DNA from: an uncultured Prevotellaceae bacterium
Lineage (GTDB): Bacteria; Bacteroidota; Bacteroidia; Bacteroidales; Bacteroidaceae
Reading direction: 5' to 3'
Assembly: GCA_900316645.1 (NCBI GenBank)
Contig: ONDP01000024.1
Coordinates: 1 to 41,467, forward strand
Length of the DNA stretch: 41,467 nt
Part shown: positions 30,541 to 37,466 of the stretch, one piece after another
How positions within the stretch are numbered: the first letter of the stretch is position 1
Layout: the number at the start of each line of letters is the position of its first letter
Made by a program: the position numbers and the translations under genes
The notes under the pieces: model-generated
Told to the model about the DNA's origin: nothing
Database searches by the model: none
Seen by the model: only the letters and a program-made list of their open reading frames with translations

Positions 30541-31793
30541 AAGAATCCTGGTTGTTTATATTCAATTCCCATTTCACGGTCAACGGTAGCCAGAATGCCC
30601 TGCACCTGTCCAAGGGCAAACAAACGGCCCAACAGCGTGTAGCCGGCATTATGCCCATGACTCGACTCGTCCATGATGCCGCCAGGCTCATCGGTAAAGG
30701 TCATACCGTGGTCAACGCGCATGGGCAGGGCGGGATTCTCTTTCTCGAAAATGCGACATAGCTCAATTAAGTCGGCACGTCCACCCAGGTGACTGGCTTC
30801 GGTGAAGTCGCCGTTGGGGAAGATATGGCACGAACGCAGATGCACGAAATGAGTGCGTGGCGCAAACTCCTTCGCCATTTTCACTACATTGTTATAGGCA
30901 CCAGCCGACAGGCTTCCTGCACAGAACGTCAGACCATTGTGCTTGTTGGGAACGGCATTGAGGAACCAGCGGATATCTTCTTCTGTACGTACGATACGTG
31001 GCAGTCCGAGAATTTCGATGGGGGGATCGTCGGGGTGAACACACATATTCATGTCGCATTCCTCGCAGACAGGCATGATAGCCTCCAGGAAGTATTTCAT
31101 GTTCTCACGGAGCTGGTTCTTGTCGATGCCCTTATACAAATCCAGGAACTGACGGAACTTCTCAATCGGAGCCTTGTCGTTCTCCGAGAAATTACCGCTG
31201 ACGAAGCCCTGTGTCTTGATGATGATGTTCTCCACCAGCTTATGATCCTTCTCAGGTGTCATTGTCTTAGCCAGTTCGTCGCATTCTGCCAGCACATTCC
31301 TATTTATCTTTTCACCTTTCTCATTTCTCATTACGAAGTCAGCCCATTCCTCCCTTGCGCCTTGACGCTTCAGGATATAGATGTCGAAATAGGCAAACTC
31401 GGCATAGTTGAAATAGAGGTTTGTCGAACCGTTTGGATTCGTGTGCAGCAAATCAGTACGAGCCCAGTCAAGTACTGGCATGAAGTTATAGCAGATGCAG
31501 TGGATGCCTTCTGCCGATAGGTTGCGGAGCGACTGCTTATACACCTCTATCTGTTCGTCCCTGTCGGGTCCGGCATACTTGATAGTCTCTACTACAGGCA
31601 GACTCTCTACCACACTCCAGCGCATACCGTACGATTCGATATACTCCCGCAGGTCGCGAATCTTTTCGCGCGTCCATACCTCACCAAGAGGTACGTCGTG
31701 CAGGGCAGTCACGATGCCCTCAACACCGATTTGTTTTAGCTGGGCAAGTGTTATCTTATCTTTCTTGCCAAACCATCTCCATGTTCTTTCCAT
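30534..31793 (-). CDS. uxuA: Mannonate dehydratase
   Basis: The 419-residue enzyme dehydrates D-mannonate to 2-keto-3-deoxygluconate. It starts MERTWRWFGKKDKITLAQLKQIGVEGIVTALHD, the standard UxuA N-terminus. NFMPVLDWARTDL is near 107, CVHPDDPPIEILGLPRI is near 251, and FVHLRSCHIFPNGDFTEASHLGG and RVDHGMTFTD (near 360) supply metal and catalytic residues (His and Cys). No kdgK or kdgA follows, so later steps are encoded elsewhere. It precedes uxuB in the same run. The upstream gene is an unrelated secreted protein 34 bases away. Confidence 0.95.
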   Translation of the reverse strand: MERTWRWFGKKDKITLAQLKQIGVEGIVTALHDVPLGEVWTREKIRDLREYIESYGMRWSVVESLPVVETIKYAGPDRDEQIEVYKQSLRNLSAEGIHCICYNFMPVLDWARTDLLHTNPNGSTNLYFNYAEFAYFDIYILKRQGAREEWADFVMRNEKGEKINRNVLAECDELAKTMTPEKDHKLVENIIIKTQGFVSGNFSENDKAPIEKFRQFLDLYKGIDKNQLRENMKYFLEAIMPVCEECDMNMCVHPDDPPIEILGLPRIVRTEEDIRWFLNAVPNKHNGLTFCAGSLSAGAYNNVVKMAKEFAPRTHFVHLRSCHIFPNGDFTEASHLGGRADLIELCRIFEKENPALPMRVDHGMTFTDEPGGIMDESSHGHNAGYTLLGRLFALGQVQGILATVDREMGIEYKQPGFFD

Positions 31794-31827
31794 AAATAGC
31801 TGATATTAATTTAACGTATAATGATTA

Positions 31828-32319
31828 TTATTTCTTGTTGATTTTCTTTTCGATGATAGCATAGGCTTTTTCCCAGTCGCAGTCAAGCGAGAAACGAATC
31901 AGACTCTCACCGCTTGCATAGTAGTTAAGCGTCATTTCCTTGTCCTTATCCTTGAAGAGCGGCGTGTTCTTCGATGTTTCCATAAACATCTTTGTCATCT
32001 CGTCAATCATGTTCTGGGGCAGGTTGTTATACTCTACCAGTTTCTTGATGTAAAGCTGTACATAGTTGTCCATAGCCATTGCCTGACGGTCGAGGAAATA
32101 GACTGTTGAGTCGGGCATATCCTCCTGCATCTTGATAGCCAGGTAGTCCAGCGCATCCAGTTTAAACTGACTGATGTGTCGTGCCAGTGTGTGGGCATTG
32201 GGATTTTCAACGACAGCCTTGTTGCTTTTACGGAGTTCATTATACACCTCCTGTGCCTGAGCATTCATGCCGACAAAGAGCATGAGAGCTATTAAAGTCT
32301 TTTTCATTATCTTCTTCAT
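31828..32319 (-). CDS. Secreted protein of unknown function
   Basis: The 163-residue product has a signal peptide (about 1-23, with LIALMLFVGMNAQA, then QEVYNE). The mature part is helical, with KLDALDYLAIKMQEDMPDSTVYFLDRQAMAMDNYVQLYIKKL near 52-93 and a C-terminal section reading YYASGESLIRFSLDCDWEKAYAIIEKK. I do not recognise the family; similar short secreted helical proteins are common in Bacteroidales. Two start codons four residues apart are both possible. It follows the ABC protein by 10 bases and precedes uxuA by 34 bases. Confidence 0.75.
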   Translation of the reverse strand: MKKIMKKTLIALMLFVGMNAQAQEVYNELRKSNKAVVENPNAHTLARHISQFKLDALDYLAIKMQEDMPDSTVYFLDRQAMAMDNYVQLYIKKLVEYNNLPQNMIDEMTKMFMETSKNTPLFKDKDKEMTLNYYASGESLIRFSLDCDWEKAYAIIEKKINKK

Positions 32320-32329
32320 TTTAAAATGG

Positions 32330-33676
32330 TTATACTTGTTTTATTAAATATTTCTTATGGGTAATGACGTTGGGCAGTTCTTCCTCGTAGTGGGTCACCA
32401 TCACCATCGTCTTGTTGCGTCGCTGACAGAAGGTCTCTATCACGTCCTTCACCAGACGGCGGTTCCAAAGGTCGAGTCCATGCAGAGGCTCGTCGAGGAT
32501 GAGCAACTGTGGGTCTTTCACGAAAGCACGTGCCAGCAGCACCAGTCGCTGTTCGCCACTCGACAGTTTCATGAACGAGTGGTTGTATTTCCCCTCCATG
32601 CCGAAAATATCAAGCCACCATTTACAGATGGCTATCTCGTCGCTATTGGGTTTTACATACAGTCCTACGCTGTCCTTCAATCCGCTGGCCACAATGCGTA
32701 CCACAGGCAGGTCGCGCTGATACGAACGGTGCATCTCGGGCGAGACATAGCCGATGTGGCGTTTGATTTCCCAGATGCTTTCTCCCGTGCCGCGCTGATG
32801 GTCGAAGAGCGTGATGTCACAGGCATAGCTTTGTGGATTGTCTGCACACACCAGCGAGAGTAGGGTAGATTTGCCACTGCCGTTTTGTCCTGACAAAGCC
32901 CAGCGCTCTCCGTTATGTACGGTCCAGTTCAGGTCTTTCAGAATCGTGCGCTCGCCATAGCGTATGCTTACATTCTGCATTTTGATGACCTCGTCCGAAT
33001 GATAGTCATTGTCATGATAAGGCAGGTTCAGTATGGCGTCACGTTTCTCATTGCTCAGCACGTGTTCAGGCACGTCGTGCTGACGGAACAGGAATTCCTC
33101 TCTTGTGCAGGGGGGCATCACGTGGGTGTCGCGAATCTCAATGACCTCCGATACCGAGGTTGGCAGGTCGTCGGTTTTCGACAGCACCAGAATGATGTCT
33201 ATCTCATGTTTCTCAATCAGCAGTGCCAACAGATCCTTCAACTGGTCGCGTGTCTCAGCATCCAGTCCAATGAAGGGGTTTTCCATAATCAGCAGCGAAG
33301 GGTTGGCAAAGAGCGTCTTCGTGAGTTGAAACTTACGCAGTTCTCCACTCGACAGTGTGATGATATACTTATCGAGCAGTGGCTCCATATGGAACAGCTC
33401 ATAAAGATGTTTCTGCAGTTGTCTGCGTTCGGGAGTGTCGTCACCTGCCAGCTGGTATGCGCGTTCCAGCAGTTCGCCCACATTTGGTGTCTCGGGGTCT
33501 ATGTCGTGCTGGTTCCAGCGCAGTTGTAGATAGTAGGTTTTGTCAACGGCGGGTCCGTATGAGTCGCTGAAGGCGATATATCTCAGTCTGTCGCTGGCCA
33601 TCTGTTTGCGCAGTGCCTCGACGTAGAGTGTTTTTCCGCTTCCATTCTTTCCTACTATAGCCGTTATTTTTTGCAT
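32330..33676 (-). CDS. Twin-ATPase ABC protein (ModF/PhrA-like), no membrane domain
   Basis: The 448-residue cytoplasmic protein has two ABC ATPase domains. The first (about 1-215) has Walker A GKNGSGKT at 9-16 and signature LSSGE near 109, but its Walker B reads LLIMENPF, so the usual Asp-Glu pair is replaced by Glu-Asn. The second (about 230-448) has Walker A GQNGSGKS, signature LSSGEQRL and a normal Walker [13 protein letters not shown] with the H-loop MVTHYEEE. The arrangement resembles ModF/PhrA ATPases. No permease gene is nearby. It overlaps ruvC by 13 bases. A transport role is not supported by context; other roles of soluble ABC pairs are possible. Confidence 0.88.
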   Translation of the reverse strand: MQKITAIVGKNGSGKTLYVEALRKQMASDRLRYIAFSDSYGPAVDKTYYLQLRWNQHDIDPETPNVGELLERAYQLAGDDTPERRQLQKHLYELFHMEPLLDKYIITLSSGELRKFQLTKTLFANPSLLIMENPFIGLDAETRDQLKDLLALLIEKHEIDIILVLSKTDDLPTSVSEVIEIRDTHVMPPCTREEFLFRQHDVPEHVLSNEKRDAILNLPYHDNDYHSDEVIKMQNVSIRYGERTILKDLNWTVHNGERWALSGQNGSGKSTLLSLVCADNPQSYACDITLFDHQRGTGESIWEIKRHIGYVSPEMHRSYQRDLPVVRIVASGLKDSVGLYVKPNSDEIAICKWWLDIFGMEGKYNHSFMKLSSGEQRLVLLARAFVKDPQLLILDEPLHGLDLWNRRLVKDVIETFCQRRNKTMVMVTHYEEELPNVITHKKYLIKQV

Positions 33677-34230
33677 ATCTTGCTTACCTTTCCTTGATTC
33701 TTGTTAATAAAGTCTTTCCATCCTCGGTAGTGCGCCTGCGATTCGGGACGGTTCATCTGCATGAAGTGACAATAGGCAGCTCCGAGGGCATCGGTAGCAT
33801 CCATGAACTTCACCATCGCATCCTCGTCGAATTTCAACAGTCGCTGCAACATACCTGCCACCTGCTCTTTCGAGGCACTGCCGTTGCCCGTAATGGCCAT
33901 TTTGATTTTCAGCGGTGCATACTCATGGATGGGCACACCGTGGTGAATAGCAGCAGCAATGGCAGTACCTTGTGCACGCCCCAATTTCAGCATCGACTGC
34001 ACGTTTTTGCCGAAGAAGGGAGCCTCGATAGCCATTTCGTCGGGCAGATAGGCATCAATGATACCCGTCACGCGCTCAAAGATATGCCCCAGCTTCAGAT
34101 AGGCATCGCCAAACTTCCGCAGGTCTATCACACCCATCGTCACCATTTCAGCTTTGCCGTCCTTTACTTTCAGCACACCGTAACCCATGATGTTCGTTCC
34201 TGGATCAATGCCCAGTATCACCTTTTCCAT
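33664..34230 (-). CDS. ruvC: Holliday junction endonuclease RuvC
   Basis: The 188-residue protein resolves Holliday junctions with RuvAB. The RNase H-like catalytic acids are in place: Asp in [15 protein letters not shown] (about 4-18), Glu in [11 protein letters not shown] near 66, and the Asp pair in [12 protein letters not shown] near 143-154. I chose the ATG at 34230; the longer frame begins with TTG. It is the first gene of the seven-gene minus-strand run and overlaps the twin ATPase gene. The C-terminal tail beyond about 165 is less conserved. Confidence 0.95.
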   Translation of the reverse strand: MEKVILGIDPGTNIMGYGVLKVKDGKAEMVTMGVIDLRKFGDAYLKLGHIFERVTGIIDAYLPDEMAIEAPFFGKNVQSMLKLGRAQGTAIAAAIHHGVPIHEYAPLKIKMAITGNGSASKEQVAGMLQRLLKFDEDAMVKFMDATDALGAAYCHFMQMNRPESQAHYRGWKDFINKNQGKVSKICKK

Positions 34231-34239
34231 ATCAGGGTA

Positions 34240-34247
34240 CAAAGTTA
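34240..34247 (-). promoter_or_regulatory. Probable -7 box of the ruvC operon
   Basis: On the minus strand TAACTTTG (34247-34240) matches TAnnTTTG and ends 10 bases before the ATG. A clear -33 TTTG was not found; the region upstream is a T-run and AT-rich. Confidence 0.45.
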
Positions 34248-34295
34248 CTTTTTTTTTTCGATTTAGCGAAGAGAAAGTGAATATATTTGAATTTT

Positions 34296-34326
34296 TTTGT
34301 TTTTACAACTAAAATCATTACCTTTG
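34296..34326 (+). promoter_or_regulatory. Promoter of iorAB
   Basis: TTTG (34296-34299), 19 bases and TACCTTTG (34319-34326) match the consensus. The predicted leader is about 23 bases. It lies back to back with the ruvC box. Confidence 0.75.
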
Positions 34327-34355
34327 CAAGCTAGAAATTTAAACTTTACAAGAAT

Positions 34356-35993
34356 ATGAGGAAACTTTTATTGGGAGACGAGGCTATTGCTCAGAGTGCA
34401 CTTGATGCAGGTCTGAGTGGTGTTTATGCCTATCCGGGAACTCCCTCAACTGAAATCACAGAGTATATCCAGGCGTCGCCACTGGCTAAGGAGCGTGGCG
34501 TACACAGCCGCTGGTCAACCAACGAGAAAACAGCGATGGAGGCTGCCCTTGGTATGTCGTTCATGGGCAAACGCGCACTGGTTTGTATGAAACATGTCGG
34601 CCTGAATGTGTGTGCCGACCCGTTTGTCAATTCTGGAATGACGGGCACCAATGGTGGTCTTGTCGTGCTGGTAGCTGACGACCCCTCGATGCATTCTTCG
34701 CAGGACGAGCAGGACTCTCGTTTCTATGGCAAGTTTGCGATGGTTCCCACCTTGGAACCCAGTTCTCAGCAGGAGGCTTACGACATGATGCAGGAGGCTT
34801 TCGATCTCTCTGAACAAATGCACCTGCCAGTACTGATGCGCGTCACCACCCGTATGGCCCACTCACGTGCCGTCGTCGAGTGTGTGGACGTTCCGCGTCC
34901 ACAAAACGAGCTCAACTACAATGCTCAAGCATCCAGTTGGGTGTTGCTGCCAGCCTTTGCCCGTAAGCGTAACGACATTGTAACGGCACAGCAGCCCCTG
35001 TTGGAACAAATGGCTGTCGATAGTAAATATAATAGGTATATAGATGCCGACAATCGCGAACTGGGTGTCATTGCCAGTGGTATTGCCTATAACTATCTGA
35101 TGGAGTGCTTCCCTGACGGTTGTCCGTTCCCTGTACTGAAGATTTCGCAGTATCCTATTCCCAAGAAACTCATTCGCCGTATGACCGACGATTGTGAATA
35201 CGTGCTGATTGCCGAGGAGGGACAGCCCTTCATCGAGGATCAGGTGCGTGGCGTTATGCCGGGCAATGCTGTCATCAAGGGCCGTCTTTCGGGCGAGTTG
35301 CCTCGCACGGGAGAACTGAATCCCGACTGCATCAAGCAGGCACTGGCACAGTTCTCGATTGCCGGTTGTCAGCTTTCAACAGACGAAGGCTTTGCCTCTT
35401 GCGAAGATGTGGTACCTCGTCCACCGGCACTCTGTCAGGGCTGTGGCCATCGTGACGTCTATGCAGCCCTCAATCAAGTGCTGCTCGACTATCCCAATGC
35501 CCGGGTCTTTGGTGATATCGGTTGCTACACACTCGGTTTCCTGCCACCTTACAAAGCCATCCATTCTTGTGTTGATATGGGTGCTTCTATCACGATGGCT
35601 AAGGGAGCTTCTGATGCCGGACAGTGGCCTGCCGTTGCCATTATCGGCGACTCCACCTTCACACATTCCGGAATGACAGGATTGCTTGATGCTATCAACG
35701 AGAATGCCGACATCACCGTCATCATTTCCGACAATCTGACAACTGCTATGACGGGTGGTCAGGATTCTGCAGGCACCAATAAGTTTGAGGCTATCTGTCG
35801 CGGACTCGGACTCTCCGACGAACATCTGAAGGTGGTTGTTCCACTGCCAAAGAATATGGAGGAAATCACGAAGACCATTCGTGATGAAATCAACTATCAC
35901 GGAGTCAGCGTCATCATTCCACGTCGTGAGTGCATGCAGACCCTCCAGCGTCATCTCAAGCAGAAGAAGGCTGCGGAGAAAAATGAGAAATGA
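34356..35993 (+). CDS. iorA: Indolepyruvate ferredoxin oxidoreductase, alpha subunit
   Basis: The 545-residue subunit oxidatively decarboxylates aryl pyruvates from aromatic amino acids to aryl-acyl-CoA, passing electrons to ferredoxin (or works in reverse). The N-terminal pyrimidine-type domain has AYPGTPSTEITEY near 24 and MKHVGLNVCADPFVNSG near 78. The C-terminal thiamine diphosphate domain has CQGCGHRDVY near 361, GDIGCYTLGFLPP near 387 and GDSTFTHSGMTGLLDA near 431. The family's usual C-terminal 2[4Fe-4S] ferredoxin domain is absent: the protein ends soon after IPRREC, and no CxxCxxCxxxCP pattern exists. The last codons overlap a heptamer repeat. iorB follows 42 bases later. Confidence 0.92.
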   Translation: MRKLLLGDEAIAQSALDAGLSGVYAYPGTPSTEITEYIQASPLAKERGVHSRWSTNEKTAMEAALGMSFMGKRALVCMKHVGLNVCADPFVNSGMTGTNGGLVVLVADDPSMHSSQDEQDSRFYGKFAMVPTLEPSSQQEAYDMMQEAFDLSEQMHLPVLMRVTTRMAHSRAVVECVDVPRPQNELNYNAQASSWVLLPAFARKRNDIVTAQQPLLEQMAVDSKYNRYIDADNRELGVIASGIAYNYLMECFPDGCPFPVLKISQYPIPKKLIRRMTDDCEYVLIAEEGQPFIEDQVRGVMPGNAVIKGRLSGELPRTGELNPDCIKQALAQFSIAGCQLSTDEGFASCEDVVPRPPALCQGCGHRDVYAALNQVLLDYPNARVFGDIGCYTLGFLPPYKAIHSCVDMGASITMAKGASDAGQWPAVAIIGDSTFTHSGMTGLLDAINENADITVIISDNLTTAMTGGQDSAGTNKFEAICRGLGLSDEHLKVVVPLPKNMEEITKTIRDEINYHGVSVIIPRRECMQTLQRHLKQKKAAEKNEK

Positions 35994-36031
35994 GAAGTGA
36001 GAAATGAGAAATGAGAAATCAAAAGTGAAAA
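35983..36031 (+). repeat. Heptamer tandem repeat (RTGARAA) between iorA and iorB
   Basis: Seven consecutive 7-base units cover the iorA stop and the whole gap to iorB: ATGAGAA, ATGAGAA, GTGAGAA, ATGAGAA, ATGAGAA, ATCAAAA and GTGAAAA. The last unit equals the unit of the mazG array. The units contain ATGA, so each supplies a stop and a potential start in a rotating frame. Confidence 0.85.
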
Positions 36032-36035
36032 AGAA

Positions 36036-36608
36036 ATGAAGACAGATATCATTCTTTGTGGTGTAGGAGGACAGGGAATCCTCTCCATTGCAACCATCAT
36101 AGGCGAAGCCGCCATGAACGAAAACTTGTACATCAAGCAGGCGGAAGTACACGGTATGTCACAACGTGGAGGCGATGTGCAGTCAAACCTCCGTATCTCA
36201 AGCAATCCCATTGCGAGCGACCTCATTCCGAAGGGTGGGGCAGACGTTATTATCTCGATGGAGCCCATGGAGGCGCTCCGCTATCTGCCCTTCCTCTCCA
36301 GCGAGGGTTGGATTATCACGTCGAGCACACCGTTCATCAATATCCCCAACTATCCCGATATTGAGAAACTGAAGTCCGATCTCTCTCAGCTCAAGAATGT
36401 CATCATGCTCGACATCGAGCAGGCTGCCAAGGACAATGGTGTACCTCGTTCTGCCAATGTCATCCTGCTGGGTGCTGCCCAGAAGGCTTTGGGCATTGAG
36501 TACGAGAAACTGGAAGACGCCATTCGCCGCGTCTTCGGTCGCAAGGGCGAAGCCATCGTCGATGCCAACATCAAAGCCCTCGCTATTGGCCGTCAGGCTC
36601 AGAGATAA
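36036..36608 (+). CDS. iorB: Indolepyruvate oxidoreductase, beta subunit
   Basis: The 190-residue subunit carries the gamma-type pyruvate ferredoxin oxidoreductase domain. The start reads DIILCGVGGQGILSIATIIGEAA (about 3-25), the glycine-rich CoA/cofactor contact, with AEVHGMSQRGGDVQSNLRI near 39-57 and SMEPMEALRYLPFL near 76. It pairs with iorA to form the holoenzyme in the cytoplasm. Electron transfer must use a separate ferredoxin, because iorA lacks its own. It ends at 36608, followed by a hairpin terminator that lies inside the convergent gene. The last 10 bases overlap that gene. Confidence 0.93.
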   Translation: MKTDIILCGVGGQGILSIATIIGEAAMNENLYIKQAEVHGMSQRGGDVQSNLRISSNPIASDLIPKGGADVIISMEPMEALRYLPFLSSEGWIITSSTPFINIPNYPDIEKLKSDLSQLKNVIMLDIEQAAKDNGVPRSANVILLGAAQKALGIEYEKLEDAIRRVFGRKGEAIVDANIKALAIGRQAQR

Positions 36609-37231
36609 GTGTTGTTGTCGATGCTTTTAAACACCTCAAGGAAGCGTTCTGCCCTTGAGGTGTATTGTTTTATAAAGGGCTCATACTCCGATGGAATCTT
36701 TGTCCCGGTATATACTTCCTTAAACGTAGCCTTCTTGATGGCTTTATCGTCAAAATACTCCAAGTCGGTAGCTTCCTTCACTTGCAGACGTAATAGTTTC
36801 TTGCCATCGTAATAGAGTCTGATTTCGTGCATCTTGGGGAAATCCACGTCGGGTGTGCGGGCATAGACAAACATCAGGTGTCCCTTGTTGTCATACAGAT
36901 ATTCCTCGTAGAACTCACGTGCAGCAAAGTTGTATTTAGATGTCACGAACTTCAGGTAGTGGGGCGGATATATCACATCCTCGTCACTTTCCAGTTCGCC
37001 ATAATAATAGCGCACGTTCTCTTGATGACCTCCTGTGCCTGGCAGATTCTGGGCCACATGCACATGGTAGTATTCGGGTGGGATGCCGTCTGATGGGAAA
37101 TTGTCACTCATCATGTTAATCACTTCCCAGTTTTCCTGATAAGCCTTGCGAATACTCTCTATGGTATGCTGGGCGCAAGCTGTCTGCATCCATCCTGCCA
37201 GCATGATGATAGCTATAAAAGATCTTTTCAT
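36599..37231 (-). CDS. Secreted protein of unknown function
   Basis: The 210-residue product has a signal peptide (about 1-20, MKRSFIAIIMLAGWMQTACA, with AQHT after the likely cleavage site). The mature part has SIRKAYQENWEVINMM near 25, VRYYYGELESDEDVIYPPHYLKFVTSKY near 73 and KMHEIRLYYDGKKLLRLQVKEA near 133, alternating strands with many Tyr. I do not recognise the family. The gene is convergent with iorB; its 3' part encodes the arms of a terminator hairpin for iorAB. It has no close neighbours on its strand. Function unknown. Confidence 0.78.
   Translation of the reverse strand: MKRSFIAIIMLAGWMQTACAQHTIESIRKAYQENWEVINMMSDNFPSDGIPPEYYHVHVAQNLPGTGGHQENVRYYYGELESDEDVIYPPHYLKFVTSKYNFAAREFYEEYLYDNKGHLMFVYARTPDVDFPKMHEIRLYYDGKKLLRLQVKEATDLEYFDDKAIKKATFKEVYTGTKIPSEYEPFIKQYTSRAERFLEVFKSIDNNTYL
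36631..36672 (+). terminator. Terminator of iorAB inside the convergent coding sequence
   Basis: ACACCTCAAGG (36631-36641) is an exact reverse complement of CCTTGAGGTGT (36653-36663), with an 11-base loop. ATTGTTTTA follows on the plus strand. The hairpin begins 22 bases after the iorB stop and lies entirely inside the minus-strand gene. Confidence 0.7.
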
Positions 37232-37379
37232 AAATTCTTTTTGGGTGTTAAGTTTTAAAGTTGTTGCAAATATAGGAAATAATAGCCAAAGTGGTACTCA
37301 ATTCCCTTGTCAGTTACATTTTTTTAAGAATTCCGCTGGTCTCGGAAACTGCTAAAAATATATAAAAGCCACCCCCCTA

Positions 37380-37411
37380 TTGTTGTTTTTATCACCTTAT
37401 TATTACCTTTG
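37380..37411 (+). promoter_or_regulatory. Probable promoter of the C10 protease gene
   Basis: TACCTTTG (37404-37411) is an exact -7 box. The -33 position is weaker (TTG at 37380-37382 or 37383-37385). The leader is about 50 bases. The rest of the 235-base gap before it is AT-rich, with a weak TATATTTG box (37274-37267) on the minus strand for the secreted-protein gene. Confidence 0.5.
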
Positions 37412-37466
37412 TCTATCCTTGCATCACTGCAACGCAATTAGAGTAACAAACAATACGATTATAACT

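Noticed and set aside
10652-36031. Heptamer arrays as CRISPR repeats
   Set aside because: Units are 7 bases without spacers, and no cas genes are in the window.
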